From Hysterangium stoloniferum (Eukaryota; Basidiomycota; Agaricomycetes; Hysterangiales; Hysterangiaceae), in NCBI GenBank assembly GCA_015178975.1, contig WHVD01000002.1, positions 1,178,001-1,242,000 on the forward strand: DNA of 64,000 bases, in the 5' to 3' direction. Under the pieces are notes generated by a model that was not told the DNA's origin, did not search any database, and worked only from the letters and a program-made list of their open reading frames with translations. The first letter of the stretch is position 1. Each line of letters starts with the position of its first letter. This document shows, piece after piece, positions 10,638 to 23,142 of the stretch. The position numbers were made by a program, and so were the translations under genes.

Positions 10638-13254
10638 TTGCTTTGTAACCGGCTCCTCCCATACACCCTCTCACTGTTAATTGTCTTCCTGATGTGACAC
10701 AACGATAAATAATAGGTCTATTGCAGTCAGGCTCGCGCGATTGAGAGAGGGGTGAGCTTGCATTTCGAAAGTCACGCCTTCATTACATTTTCGCATGCAC
10801 GGACAGCCCCACGTCATGCTTAAGACCCTAGTGAGATCAATAGTGGGATTGAGAAGCGCGCTTCCAAGCGCTACAAACGTGTGATATGAATGCTATTACA
10901 GAAAAAGTACGACATGCCCTTATCGTGTTTATCTCGTGTGACCCCAAGTGTTCCCTTGGTTTGACGATATAAAATCAAATTATCCATCAAGTCTGCATGT
11001 GATTCAGCCCGAATAGCAAAGTGGCGAATTCCTTATCTGAAACTACAGAGATGCCACTACCCTCTTCACTCCAAGGCAGGATTCCAAAAGTATGTGGCGA
11101 AAATTCTTTACATGGCAAATCATGAAATTGTTGAAAGTTGGAGGAAAAGGAGCGGATTAAATGGTAAGATTATGGAGGGTGATAAGGGGCAACGTTGAGT
11201 GGCTGGGCGACAATAAGGTCATAGCTCACTAACCAATCGGTACACACCTCTAGAGGCTGGTATTCTAAGATACCATCCAGCATTCCTCCAGTGTCACAAA
11301 AATACCGACATTACTCATCGCCATCAACCTTGTGATGCTGCCTAACCGTCCCAAATTCCGAATCCAGTACAGTAACCAGTCACGATTGTTGCATATCGCA
11401 AGCAGAGATTGCGCTCCACTCCTGTCACATGTATAAATAATAGTGGAAAGTAACAGGATGTATGGCTATTTGATACAAACACAAGACCTTTTAACAGGAA
11501 AGAGGGGGTGAATGTCACCTACCAGCTTGCCATGAATTTTGAATTTTGAGTTTGACAGATTGATCCGCGCTTCGGCTGTGCCGGCAACACTTGCCCATTT
11601 TGGGTAAGTTTGATGAGTCAGCCATCCTTGTTCGTTCTGCAGCATAATAAACATCATAAAATTGTAGATTATATCTTTTACAATGAATTATTATGAAAAG
11701 AAATTATGTAGACTATACACTAGTCAGCTCCCCCATGTACTGATGATGCCACTGCCCCAAAAACCACAACAGCTTTTTTTGATCTGCTGTCTAAAAGGTT
11801 TGCACATCTTGAAGAGGAAGTTTTGTGTGGTTGATGTGATAAACTGGACCGAAATCCCTCAGAACCCAAAAAGAAAGTTATTCTGGTGAGTTCAGTCATT
11901 TATGAAATTCACATAGATAACAAATGAAAAAATAGACAAAACCCCAATGCAAGGGATGTGGTGTAATTTATTCATTTTTGACAGAACCTCTCTGCAGAGG
12001 TTGTGTAGATGGAGCAGACAAAAGTACATATGTGGTTCTTTGTGTGAATTGTTTGCAAGGTTTAAAGAGCTTGTGAAATACTAGGGCCCCAGCGGTTGCT
12101 TCATTCTGACTGTTCACTACTATCGTATGATCTATGGAGCTATACGAACTGTTGTAACTGCCATCATTGCACTGCATTGGAGATCAATATTCCGAAAGAT
12201 GAAAACCATCGATTCCACCTTCCTCAAGGCTTCATTAAATGCTGCCTGTATGAACACCATTGCCTATGTGAATATCCGTATTTCCGAGATATATCACAAT
12301 TAAATGGGATAAGAATCCAAGCTGCTGTGGCAGATCTCATATTTTCGATCTGTTCACTATATTTGTCCTTGGAACCATTTCAACACTTGGTCATCCATAA
12401 TTGGATGGGTGGGCGTACAGCTAACATCACTTTGACAGTGCAGCATATGTTGACCCACTGTCTGGATATCCAAATGCTAGAGATAGCTGAGAGTATTACT
12501 CCTATAGTTCTCCCACCCACTGCATTACCCAAATTAAAATAGATCTCTGCACATTACAGTACATTGGTCGAGATCCTGTACCACCACTGTGTGGAAACGG
12601 TCAAAATTGCCAATACACGTCTCGGGAATCTTCCCTATTGGTCGAATCTGCACAGATTGGGACATTCTGATATGGCGATACGTCTCGTTGGGGAATGCTT
12701 CTGAAGAGCAAAGAGACCAATACTATTGTTGAAACCGTAGCAGCCTTTTTTTCGGCCCTCGGTGGCGGCGTGCTTCTTTGGTCAGCCAGTACGAAAACTA
12801 TAAATTGGCTGAGTTGCATTACAGTGCAAAGAGATTGTTCTTAATCAAACCTTCTTGAAAGCGTCAAGTTGTCTTAAGGGCCATGTCAATAACACCATGT
12901 CTCCGTCATGCCTTCGGGGAAACTTAAGTCTCTTGATCTGTTTTAATAACATTATATTCCAATATCGACGTCGAACAGTTCAACCCTTGTTTACTGTTAA
13001 ACCACATTGATATTTATGCCGTCTCAGCTTAGGTCGCTCGGTACAACGTCAACTCAGCTTATGCCAACATCGATAATACCATTGTCAACAACCAATGACA
13101 TAATTTAAGATACATCAAAGTAATCCAAGAACAACAACAGAGGCCTTTAATAATGACAAAAAAAAATCTATAAATAGAGCCGTTATTTCCAACACCATAA
13201 TAACATTTAGGAAGTGAAATACCATCGTCATCAATGAGGGAAATTTAAAAGAAA
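10638..13254. other. Long intergenic stretch, no recognisable gene
   Basis: Only short frames appear, such as a 148-residue one at 12096-12542 (+), rich in Cys and His and without a recognisable domain, and a 72-residue one at 12601-12819 (-). No clear repeats or RNA genes are seen. Confidence 0.4.
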
Positions 13255-13803
13255 TTATCCGCTGGCTCCACATCGAACGCATCTTCTTTCTTGATCAACG
13301 CTATCCACCAGGGATAAGCCCGCAAGAACAACGAAGCACATTAAATACTTACAATAAGAAGAGCAATCCTATCGGGAAAAGAAGAATCGCAGCAATGATA
13401 CCACATGCACCATAGTGAACACGATAACTATGTTGGCCTGGATTGCATTGGCCATTCATTACCACCACTAGGTTCGCAGGACAGCAAAACGTAAATATAA
13501 AGAGCCTCGGAAGGACCATTTCATCACCGCACCTTGGGGTTGTGTGACGAGAACGTTAGGTTGCTGCTGTACTGGCACAAGAACCGTATGGGTCTGTCCT
13601 GGCTGCTGCTGTGGGTAATGTTGGCCTTGAGGCGGATAAGGCGAGCCTTGTGGCACATATTGTCCTTGTGTTTGGACATTGGCGTAGCCCGCTTGACCTC
13701 CTGGACCGTTGAAGTAAGTCTGCTGAGGTTGTTGGTTCGGATAGTTCTGTTGCGGGTAACCTGGCGGGGGTGGACTCGATTTCGTGTCCGCCATTGCTGC
13801 CAT
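13255..13803 (-). CDS. BRI3-like (brain protein I3 family) small membrane protein
   Basis: Three exons on the minus strand: 13533-13803, 13353-13467 and 13255-13300. The introns of 65 and 52 bp have GT..AG ends, and the total of 432 nt gives 143 residues. The N-terminal two thirds is Pro/Gln/Gly/Tyr-rich (repeats such as YPQQ, YPNQQPQQ, YPPQGQHYPQQQ). The C-terminus carries the family core: Cys..His..YGACGII, then a hydrophobic helix (AAILLFPIGLLFLF), then a short tail RRCVRCGASG with a CxxC pair. Human BRI3 and fungal relatives have this layout and sit in endosomal or lysosomal membranes; the fungal role is unknown. I chose the ATG at 13803; the ATG at 13794 is equally possible. An upstream in-frame ATG at 13905 would add 34 residues not seen in the family. 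Confidence 0.8.
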
Positions 13804-16448
13804 CTTAGAGAAAGGTTCAGAAAATGAAACGGTTTTGGCTGTGAACGACGATGGTCGTGGTCGCAGTGCTGAGAGTGGGAATAGGATATCTGACACTTTC
13901 AACACTAGACATACTTATGCCACATGATGCGTCTGGCCGCCAAGATAGTCTCTGATCACGGGTACCTAGGCGAGGCACTTGTGGGTTGCACAATTGCTTT
14001 CGCCAAAAAAGACTTATTGATCTCGCCCTGAGTGATGCTGAGCGTCCTTTTCATATCGCATACATTTCAAAGCGGTGTTTTTAAGAAAATTGTCTGGACA
14101 AAAAGACAGCACCGTAATTATAAGTATTGATACGATTTACGTGTGAATTGAGAAACAGGCGTTGCTGAATACGTCCACCATGCAGCAACAGCCGAAATTA
14201 TTTGATCCTTCAACTCTCTTACAAGATTCTTTTTTAAAATAGAAGGGTATTTTAAGAAGTGATCGCAATCAGCCATAAATAGATAGGAGTTACGGTCTAC
14301 AGGAAACCAGATCGACCTCGGTGATTTACCATATGTTGACCAATATTGGTTTATTAGTAAACTCTTGGGGCTGGCGGAATTTATGGCCAAAGCGGATAGC
14401 TGTATATCTTTCAGCTGTCAAAAACTAAACCTGTGCAAAAACTGACATTTTCATATCAGGGGCCTGTCACCACTAAAATAGTCCGCGTTAATTTAGTCTC
14501 CTGAATCATTCATTGTTTTCCATCGTTACGTTCAATTCCTGTCGTATCTATCTCCTGCTTTGATGGCTTTATACAATGCAGTATCCCGTTTTTCACGTAG
14601 CGTTGACATACCTCTTGGTGTTAGGGCAAGGCTGAGATATCCCCCCTGCCGGTGAATCTAGCATTTGTACTAGACTACCCGTTGTTGCTATTTAACAATG
14701 TGAAGTGGGATCCGAACAATGGCCCAACAATAACCTAACAGCGTTATGTAAGCTACCTTTGGTAAGCTGGAACGCAGTGTAGGGCAACTGTATAGTTGCA
14801 TTACGCTTACGAATACTATATAGTATAGAGACCGATCGTGTAGCCTCAGTGAAGCATTATCACTCACTGGGTATGCACTTTTCCCTAGTTCTACATTAAT
14901 ATTACTTACTATTAATTCAGTGTTATTTAGGTAGATAACAATACATATTATAGTGAAGCTTTATCACTCACTGAGAGTGTTATTTAGAACTGCGCAAATA
15001 ATCTCAACATAACTGATACAACATCTTAAACCGCTGGCTATAAAGTGATGAAGAAAATCACTGAGATACATTACACTCGTCTCAACCACTCAAGATTGTC
15101 GACACGTCTGGTAGCACTTACCAGATGCAAATCACAGAAGGCATCTTGAGAGCACTCTGCCGTAACCTCGCCAACGACTGAGACCTCCACACCAGACATT
15201 CACTACAGTAGGACTGGGCATTGTTCATTGTGAGGGTAGGAGGAACTTTCTTTCCCTTAGGTTGCCTCGACCAAACCTTTGCACCTTCTCCCCTTACCGT
15301 CTACGCACGGACCAGGGCCGCAACATATTCAAGGTTAACTGGAATTTACATCAAGCTGTTTTTGGTTAGATGTAAGAGTCGCATTGATTGCCCATCATCC
15401 ATAAAGCCACGGTCCATGACGTTTTCTCTGGCAGAGCCAAGAAATAGTAAAGTTGGTGAACATCACGATAGGTAGGCTGTTCCAGCATGTTTACCTTGAG
15501 GCAGGGAATAAGGAACTATAAGTTGTCCCGGTATTATTTAAATACCTGATAGCCTCTCTGTTTTACTTTGACACTATATTGCCTGTGAGGGAGGTTCAAT
15601 GGCATCTGTGCTTCTCTTTGTCGATCAAGCCATACTTATCAGTTTTCGATACACCCCAGGCTACATCAATTCAGCCTACTAACCTTGTGTGATTACCAGT
15701 TTTGTATATTTACTTGAAGTGAACTCCTTTTGTAAGGCAGGTACTGTTTCCAAGTTGATAAATCTCATAGCTCGCGAAAGAATATTAATGTCACCAAAAT
15801 GTGGGTATCAGTTCGTTAATTTTTTGCGAAGAGTTTATCCTATTATTACGCATTCCCCCAAGAAGAGGTTACATAGCTCCCAAACAAAAAAGTGAAGTGG
15901 CCGATGCTCACTGGTTGCACTGCTTGAGGAACAGATCCAACCACCAATACGAGTAGCTAAAGCACTAGTACATATTCTGACATCCTTCTTCAAGAAGACT
16001 GATATGATTTGACAAATAATTGCGGAAGATATGGAACTCATGGGTCTGAATTTAAAACGGGCGGCCGCTGCCAGTGGCTTCGGTAATGACTTAGATTGTA
16101 AAAGGAAAGGCCAGGAAAGAAATGATATAATGCCGTGACTCGTCATGAATCGCACACTTGTGTGCTGCAGGTCAATTATGGCTGGTTTTGATGGTTCAGT
16201 GCGCCATTTTAAACGAGCAACTGATACACTGTTAACCCATCCGACTCGACTAGCTGACAAAAGCTGCATAAGAAAGCAGGTATTATGAACCATTTTAGTT
16301 TCAAATAAGAACAACAGTGACATATGTCAGTATTTTAAAAATTCTGGAAAGAAGATAAGTATACAAATCACAAAGGAACAGAAGAGTGCTATGAGATGTG
16401 ATGCGCTCGCAAATAAAAGGCTCACCATCAGTCCCACAGAGTTCATGC
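13804..16448. other. Intergenic, no recognisable gene
   Basis: Short frames at 14118-14390, 15221-15475 and 15835-16323 show no family features. A 22-bp near-repeat around TATCACTCACTG occurs near 14850 and 14955. Nothing else can be supported. Confidence 0.45.
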
Positions 16449-17978
16449 TTAGACGGCTTCAATAACGAATAACTTTGAAGTTGGCTTGATGATTATTATG
16501 TTAAGGTTTAATGAATTGAAACCTACCTCTCCGCTACCATCGCTACTAACATACAATCGGCCATCTATCCCAAATGCAAGTCCAACGGGCCTTATACAGT
16601 GACCAGGGCACGGCGCAAGATCAGTCACCTGAATCATGAATGAAATATTTTCCGTGGAAAGATCTGGTCCAGAAAATGGTACGCTGAGTTCCCATTAGTA
16701 AATGAGAAGCGCAAGTAGCAAAGCACTCAAACTGGACGACTCCGTATCCTGTTGGTGGGATCCGAGAAAAGGATCCATGAAGTGCGACAAAGGCATCATT
16801 TTTGAACGATTGCGGGAAGGCATGCTGGCTGGAATTTTCTGGTGGTGCGTAGAATTTGATATCGAGAGGTACCGAGTGAGCCTCCATACACAGATCATTG
16901 TCTAAAAGACATTTACAAAACCTCATCTCTTACCTGAAAACTTAATGCAGGTGGTATATTATTTCGTTGATCTTGACAAAATGCATCCCCCTTGTCAGGC
17001 TCGAGAAGGAGACTGAACTGTGCTCCTTGTGTGAGGTTTGTAAAGTTCTCATCCCCAACGGGATCTGCAAATGGATTCCACAGTGTGGTGCAATCGGGGA
17101 ATCCATATGTTGCTGCGGGCTGCTGCAAATCCACAAGTTCGAGTTCGTCAGCTGGATTATCATTGACAAATGCCGCTGTAAGTCCCGTGGTGTTGTCGAT
17201 CGAGGCGCCGTTCTCCACTACATATAATGTTGTGGACGGAGATGTTGGTGAAAATGCTAGGCCAGCGGGGTTTCGGATTCCAAAAGCGATCAAGTCACCG
17301 TTGATAAAATTTTGGGGAGTGCTATCGAATGGATTGCGGGGAAGAATGAAGCTTCGGATTTGGGAACGCCCAGAAGATGGATCACGAGCTGTCGGGTCGA
17401 TGTTTGTGAAAGGACCGCTCGCGATAAGTAGTTTTGTGGTGGTGCCGATGCGTTGCAATTGTAGTGTGTGGGTTGTCAAATCTTCGAAGTAAATTTATTA
17501 TTAATTAATTCCCTTAGCTCAATGTATAAAGCAAACACGAACCTCCATCTGGGGGGATTCCATTTACAACTATGGCAGGGTTTTCTTCTACAGTCTTAGC
17601 CGCAGCATTATAATTGTATACCAATGCCTGTCCTGCAGTGCTAACATAGAGACGATTATCGTCCACCTGAATCCCCTGTGTAAAGTTGGGGCTTGCAATA
17701 ACAACTGTCCTCTCCCATCCAGAGCCGTTTCGAGCCTCAGTGAACGCCGTGATTCCGAAACCCCTTTCTACAACAAGCAAATTTCCAACAGAATCAAATG
17801 CAATCCCACGAGGAGTTGTAAGATTTGAGAACAATATGTGAGCATCGAAGCCGGACGCGACCGTCACCGGGTTTTCAAACGGAACACCAGACGATTGGAA
17901 GGTGGAACGATTGTCGGCACTTACGAGGCACCCGAGAAACAATGCACCCAGAATTATTGGACGATATATAGCAAACAT
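16449..17978 (-). CDS. Secreted L-sorbosone dehydrogenase-like (PQQ glucose/sorbosone dehydrogenase fold) protein
   Basis: Five exons: 17543-17978, 16934-17481, 16733-16881, 16527-16683 and 16449-16472. The introns are 61, 52, 49 and 54 bp, all GT..AG. The 1314 nt encode 437 residues, the usual size for fungal members. Residues 1-21 form a signal peptide (IYRPIILGALFLGCLVSA). Recognisable family blocks are TPRGIAFDSVGNLLVVE, GDLIAFGIRNPAGLAFSP, TLYVVENG, ELELVD, YGFPDC, and, in the last exons, CPGHCIRPVGLAFGIDGRLY followed by VSSDGSGELFVI. The fold is a six-bladed beta-propeller that in bacterial relatives oxidises sugars with PQQ. Whether this fungal protein binds PQQ is not shown by the sequence. 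For intron 2, a 32-bp alternative was discarded because the 52-bp version restores the family block FQAHSVPLDIKFY. Confidence 0.85.
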
Positions 17979-18039
17979 CCTTAGGTTGAGTGACGTTGTG
18001 AGTGGGAGGTTGTACTTTTGACTCCACTTCTCGCTCAAC

Positions 18040-18045
18040 TATATA
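18040..18045 (-). promoter_or_regulatory. TATA box upstream of the sorbosone-dehydrogenase-like gene
   Basis: TATATA lies 61 bp upstream of the ATG at 17978 and is followed by a short leader. It is the only TATA-like element close to the start. The assignment rests on position and motif only. Confidence 0.4.
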
Positions 18046-18049
18046 CTGA

Positions 18050-19289
18050 TACTAGGCTATGACGCCGATTTCCAAAATACAGGGCAACGTATCAGGAGCA
18101 GCCTGTTATGGATGACAGTGGATGAAGCGCCATCATTGGTTCCTCATGTAAATAAGTTATTGATGCAGACGAGGGAATCAGAGCGGTAGCATTTGTGTAA
18201 ATCAGGAACAGATGTTATTGGAATTAGACGCGTACAACAAACAATTTGTGTAGAATAAACCGTATAATATAAATACGTGAAGACGTAGAAAAAATTGCAC
18301 TCGCAGGCTGAGGCTCGAATTCTCAATCTCTGAATATCCTCTCACATTTGGGGAAAATATAAAATGTTCCTGAGTATTCACACTCTTGAAGACACCCAGG
18401 AGTTTTGTAACCTAAGGGATCCTCCTGGCACTTTAAATCAAACTATAAATATATATCATATTTAAAGAGAAGACTTTATTTATACTAGACAAATTTGCCA
18501 AAGCACTTTCAAAGAATGGAACATTCTCAGGAAAATTTTATATTTCCCACCAATTTCAGAGCTATTTATGAATGGCGTGTGATGTTGTAGAGAATTAGAG
18601 GTGTGTTAAAACTCTAAAGTATGAGGAGTGTCGTATTTCCAGTGCCAAGGTCAGCATGCAGGAATCTGGCATGTTGCACCGGTTTGCACCGTATTGTTGC
18701 TTTCTTGGGATGTTCTGGACACTATTGTATTATGCGGTTAAATAAACTTTTCCTTTGAGACTCGTCTAGTAGTATTATATGGCTTTCCATGCATAATTTT
18801 CCCACTCAGTCTGGGTGCCATGTCAGGTATCATGTATATCAGTCCAGGGATGAAAGGGCTGTTTTCGTGCTTGGTATAGCTGGAGGCAGCGACGAAGAGA
18901 TTGTAATAGAATGATGATCGCAGTCACTCGGACTCTCTGATTTGTTGAAAAGACCAACGTTGACCCGTACAGCAGCAGCACATATGTCCAACAGCCGAAC
19001 TTTTTCAATCAAAACAAGCTGCACGGGAAACCTCATTCGGCTTTGGTCATACGGATAGACTACAGACCCACGTTAGTCAGTCATTTGATTAATAGTGATA
19101 CTAGTACGACAGGCTCATACCGAGTAGACCGTGACGTATTTTGACCGTACTGGCGGTGGGGTGGATATCGTGCTGGGGAAGAACCGCGAGCTATCCTAAC
19201 ATGGCACCAAATAATACCTCTGAAATTTCCTGAAGACTGTGAGAGATCTCATGTTGCATTTCACTAGACGGAAGTTTGGTTCGGTCGAG
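18050..19289. other. Intergenic, no recognisable gene
   Basis: AT-rich sequence with a stretch at 18470-18500 faintly like the Gypsy LTR seen at 1-50. No coding or RNA feature is recognised. Confidence 0.45.
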
Positions 19290-19710
19290 CCGGTACCTTC
19301 CAGGACAGTCAAGCCTGACAATCTATGATGGCTTCACGGGTGAACGCAAAGGATTTTTAACCATGAATTCTGTAAAATCTTGATAGTCATCTGATACAGA
19401 TGTCATTGGCACGAAAGATGTCCATTGAATTTTCTAGTCCGAGTCATTTGGATATAATCGAAGTGAGAAAACTATACCATACCCATAATATCAATTTAAC
19501 GATATACTATGACCATATACAGGAGATTCATCAAGGCTCTATAATTTAAAATCAGCATCGAAAGATAAATTCTACCATAAATGTGCAAACCCACGCGTGT
19601 TGCATGTATCGACGAGGAAAAAGAGATATATGTAGGAAGGAGCCCGTGATTTAACGGGATAAAAATATAGCCTCACGCGCGCGCAACCTTAAGACTCTCA
19701 CCCTGGACGC
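19290..19710. repeat. tRNA-Lys-associated dispersed repeat, copy 1 (tRNA part ruined)
   Basis: Bases 19300-19680 align with 40660-41010 in the same orientation, sharing GATATAATCGAAGTGAGAAA, AACTATACCATACCC and ATCAATTTAACGATAT. Where the other copy has an intact tRNA-Lys, this one has only traces such as ACCTTAAGACTCTCACC (about 19685-19705) inside unrelated sequence. The repeat ends at or just after that point. Confidence 0.8.
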
Positions 19711-19821
19711 AATTCTGGCTACGTGAACACGTGGAAATGCGGAGCTTGAATACGACCCTCAATCTTCACACGCCATCCAGCCTACACGACGTATAAGCAC
19801 TGTCATATACAATAATAAGTC

Positions 19822-20373
19822 ATGCCTTGGCCAGAGCACGTACGTGAACAGTTCGGCACCGTCACCGCATTCGGTGAGATTGACGAAACCGAATACTATG
19901 GCCCATATAATGGTCTCCTTTTGCACCTCTTCCCCGGCGAAGAACACTTCATGGTCGTTCCACAGTACAAACGTCCAACATATCCCCAGTCCATCGATTT
20001 CACCACTATTTTCATTGTACAACACCAGAAGCATCCCGTTTTGTTCCTCGAGATAAAGCCAGCGGGACATATCAAGAAGACCTCTAACCGCGCCTCCGCA
20101 GACGAACAGATGCGCCAGAGGTTCAAAGACCTGCGTGACGAAGTCTCTACCCCGACTCTCTACGGAATCAGTGCTTTGGGGACTAAACTTTGCGTCTATA
20201 CGTATAAGTCTCAGTCAAGAATAGTTATACCTCCGGAAATTAAAGATGACCCAGTGGTCCTCAACGATACAGCTCCAGCGAACAGATGGGATCTCGATGT
20301 AATGGAGTTCGAAGGAGAGCAGCGAATCAGGGAAATTGTGGGGCATATAAAAATCATGTGTGATGGGCTTTAA
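19822..20373 (+). CDS. Small PD-(D/E)XK nuclease-like protein, Agaricomycete orphan family
   Basis: A single uninterrupted frame of 183 residues, unusual in a window where almost all genes have introns. The fold signature is an acidic residue, Asp59 (QSIDF), 18 residues before a beta-strand with Glu77-x-Lys79 (VLFLEIKPAGH), followed by a charged helix (DEQMRQRFKDL). This is the D..ExK arrangement of the PD-(D/E)XK nuclease superfamily. Later blocks TLYGISALGTKLCVYT and NRWDLDVMEFEGEQRIREIV recall a group of short uncharacterised basidiomycete proteins from memory; I cannot confirm this without a search. No partner domain is attached. It lies between a tRNA-repeat copy and a retroelement-rich block, so a link to mobile elements is possible but unproven. 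Its 3' end overlaps a minus-strand open frame. Confidence 0.55.
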   Translation: MPWPEHVREQFGTVTAFGEIDETEYYGPYNGLLLHLFPGEEHFMVVPQYKRPTYPQSIDFTTIFIVQHQKHPVLFLEIKPAGHIKKTSNRASADEQMRQRFKDLRDEVSTPTLYGISALGTKLCVYTYKSQSRIVIPPEIKDDPVVLNDTAPANRWDLDVMEFEGEQRIREIVGHIKIMCDGL

Positions 20374-22458
20374 GGTTTGTGAAATATTTCATACCAAGTT
20401 TTGCGTCCACTAAAAATAATCTGCTTTCATCCTGATTCCCACATATAGAGCTAGCTTTATCTATATCCACCATTCCTCTTTGTATCATCTTTGTAAAATT
20501 GATGACTTCTTCATGGATCGTTCTCTTCACCACTGGTTGATGCTCAAATATTTCCGCCATTACAGTCCTTGAAACAGCTCTCTCCTCTTCTGAAAAGGTG
20601 CTGTATAATCTGTAGAATGGTTAGGTGTGAGCCGAGAACATGAAAAGCCGGAGTGTATACACACGGTTCTGCTTGTGTGTCGTTTTCCGTTTCCCGGTGG
20701 GCTGACCCCCTCATTTCGCTGGTTCTGACTCATCTGAAAAATAGTTTATCTGTTCGACTGTCTGGGAGTATTCCGCGCTTCCTGTCAAGTATGCGAGGTC
20801 TCTATATTGCAATTTACATGACATTAAGTCAATAAGTCCCTGAACAGGGTCAATATCAGGTATAAACCACATTCCCCAGCGTCAGACAAACCACAGATAA
20901 AAAACTCCAACCCCGGGAATAAAATAAGTCACAACTACACACTCACCGACCCATTAAACAGTTCACTCATATTTCCCTCCCCCTAATCAACACCATACAC
21001 CCATTCCAAAGCATACCTCATCGGCCGCCACCTGATATGTCCCGCAGCCGCACAAATAGTCCCTTCCGGAGTCAGCCTATTAACGGTTCATGCCTCCTCC
21101 TCTGGAAGGTGTTTGGCAGATGTCCAGCGCACGCAGAGGATGAGGGAGTGGCGTGGAACGAAGAACGAGAGTGTCTGAGACTTGAAGGGAGACATAAGGG
21201 CGTGTACAGGAAAGTATGATGTGAACACACATGCGAGAAGTACAGGCGTAGGGGTAGAAGTGAGGGCATCAATGGTACCAACTCATCTTCAAACTCCACG
21301 CAAATAACTCCCAACGTCGACTTCACAATCTTCAACAGCCCTGTCGCCACCATGCAAGTCCTCTCCCCAATAAGCCACATCAGAACCAAATCTTCGCGGG
21401 GTGTCTGCATTATCTCTGCGAATGTAAGTGTGTCGAGGACAGGGGCGGCATCGCGGTACAGAGGTTCAAGAAGGGGGAGGATGGCGAGGGGGCGGATGCT
21501 TGTGATGGTGAGATGGGGAGGGGGAGGGGGATCCCCTTTCCCTCTATTTTTGTCGCTACTCCTTTGCACTGGTCTGGATCGGTGCAACGATGCGTAACCG
21601 TAACCACAACGCCTCCATCCCGCCCGTTAGGATCCACGACCCGCGTCGAAAAGGCCCTTGCGCACCGCCCAACGGGGTTAGTCCGAGTCGATGAACGGGA
21701 AGAACAGGCAGAAATACTCAGTGTGGGCTTGGACAAACATATCCATGCCGTGTGGGAGATCCCCTGTTCCAGAGCCCATTCCAGTTCTGGCTTCGGTTCC
21801 AGCTTCAAGAGTGAATATCCCATGTCCGGTCGTCTTTCTAGCTCGGTTAAGTAGTTTGATGAGACGCCGTGCAGGGAATGACGATCGTGACCGTGGTCGT
21901 GAGAAAGTCAATCCGCCATTCTCGTGCTCGTCCGCCGCCTCCTCCGTCCACCCTGCCTCCTCTTCTCCAACACTCCTACAAGCCGCCATAGCCCACAATT
22001 ATTTCCCATTGCGACCACCTCCCTCCCCTCCCCTCCATCCAGCTCAGCCTTCCTCGTCAGATATAACCCCAAAGCGCTGAATGCACCAACTCTGTTGGTG
22101 CAAATTGCGACGGCGCGATGTACGAATAGCACATGGTGGGACTTGCCTTTGGTCGTGCAGGTATCGACGTTGGTGATGATGTAGTAATTGTCGTTGTTAT
22201 TGTCATCGAGCCTGTCGTAATGGGGATGGCGACCGTGCTTCCTGTGATGTATTTGTGAGGGTTGTGTTGGTATTGGTCTTGAGACCAGCCGATGAAGCCG
22301 AAGCAGGTGATCGAATGAAGACGTGTCTGGGCTCCCTGCATACTATAATGTCGCCGTCTGAGTTCAGCACTATGCTGCGAAATAAAAGAAGATCGAGTCA
22401 GGATAATCGTCGCATGATTAGTAGACCCTTTTGCAACCCAGACACGCTGATGCTTCAT
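20354..22458 (-). CDS. Unrecognised minus-strand coding region, exons uncertain
   Basis: Several minus-strand stretches look exon-like: 20354-20620 (RLYSTFSEEERAVSRTVMAE, ending at a stop at 20354), about 20740-20870 (LQYRDLAYLTGSAEYSQTVE), about 21250-21590 (LTITSIRPLAILPLLEPLY and TFAEIMQTPREDLVLMWLI), and pieces at 21678-22458. The block LQYRDLAYLTG weakly recalls the helical repeats of GH47 alpha-mannosidases, but no GH47 catalytic motif is seen and I do not assign it. No continuous model could be built. It may be one degenerate gene or parts of two. Its last exon would overlap the end of the plus-strand gene at 19822-20373 by 20 bp, tail to tail. Confidence 0.25.
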
Positions 22459-22468
22459 AATGCCTATC

Positions 22469-23137
22469 TGTTAGAATATGATAATGTGATTAATCATAAT
22501 CTCATATCTTGTCTTGTGACTGTATAGGTTCTGACCAGTTCACACATGTGATTGTTATATTTAGTTTAGTGTTCACTAGATCCATATCTTTGTCTCTGTC
22601 CATGTTTGGCTGAGTGGACCCCTGGTGGAAGCAAATCCAGGGGCCACAGGCTCCATTGCACAAAACATGCTGATGAGGATATGAGTGAGCTCCAGCAGCA
22701 TGCCAAACTAATAGTAAATACATGAGAAATCTATCTAAACTACAAGTTTTAGGGCAATAAAGGAGCAAGAAAGGGTGGGATGGTGGGAAAAAGAAAAAGA
22801 CTCAAGGAAAGGCTGAGCAATCCTTGAGGGCCAGCCACTCAGATGATGGTGGAAAGAGACAAAAGGCAGTGGGAGCTGACTGCATGATGGCAGAGCTTAA
22901 AAGGGGAAACACTCCCAATACAAAGAACATGGATTAATGAGATTAGTCCATTCCAGCATATTTGTGCACAGACCATGTATTCTAGTATATAGTTAGTTCA
23001 GATGAGGAGTAGATCCCTCATCTGAAAGCCTAGTTATATCACCAGTTTAGCATCTACCTGCTCTACTCTTAGTGGTTATGCCCCAACAGTAGAGAGTCCT
23101 TGTACTGTGATCACCAGGTTAGCAGATTCTTTTAACA
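22469..23137. mobile_element. Solo LTR (669 bp) with CTATC target duplication
   Basis: The sequence starts TGTTAG and ends TTTTAACA, flanked by CTATC at 22464-22468 and 23138-23142. The inner part (about 22575-22975) is an inverted relative of 45000-45410. The left flank runs directly into the unrecognised coding region ending at 22458. The family of the internal element is not shown by the LTR alone. Confidence 0.8.
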
Positions 23138-23142
23138 CTATC

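Noticed and set aside
12096-12542. 148-residue Cys/His-rich open frame
   Set aside because: No spaced metal-binding pattern, no introns, no known family.
16902-16933. 32-bp intron in the sorbosone-dehydrogenase-like gene
   Set aside because: A 52-bp intron gives the family block FQAHSVPLDIKFY; 32 bp is below the normal size in this window.
20740-20870. GH47 alpha-mannosidase fragment (LQYRDLAYLTG)
   Set aside because: One helix-like block only; no catalytic or calcium-site motifs nearby.
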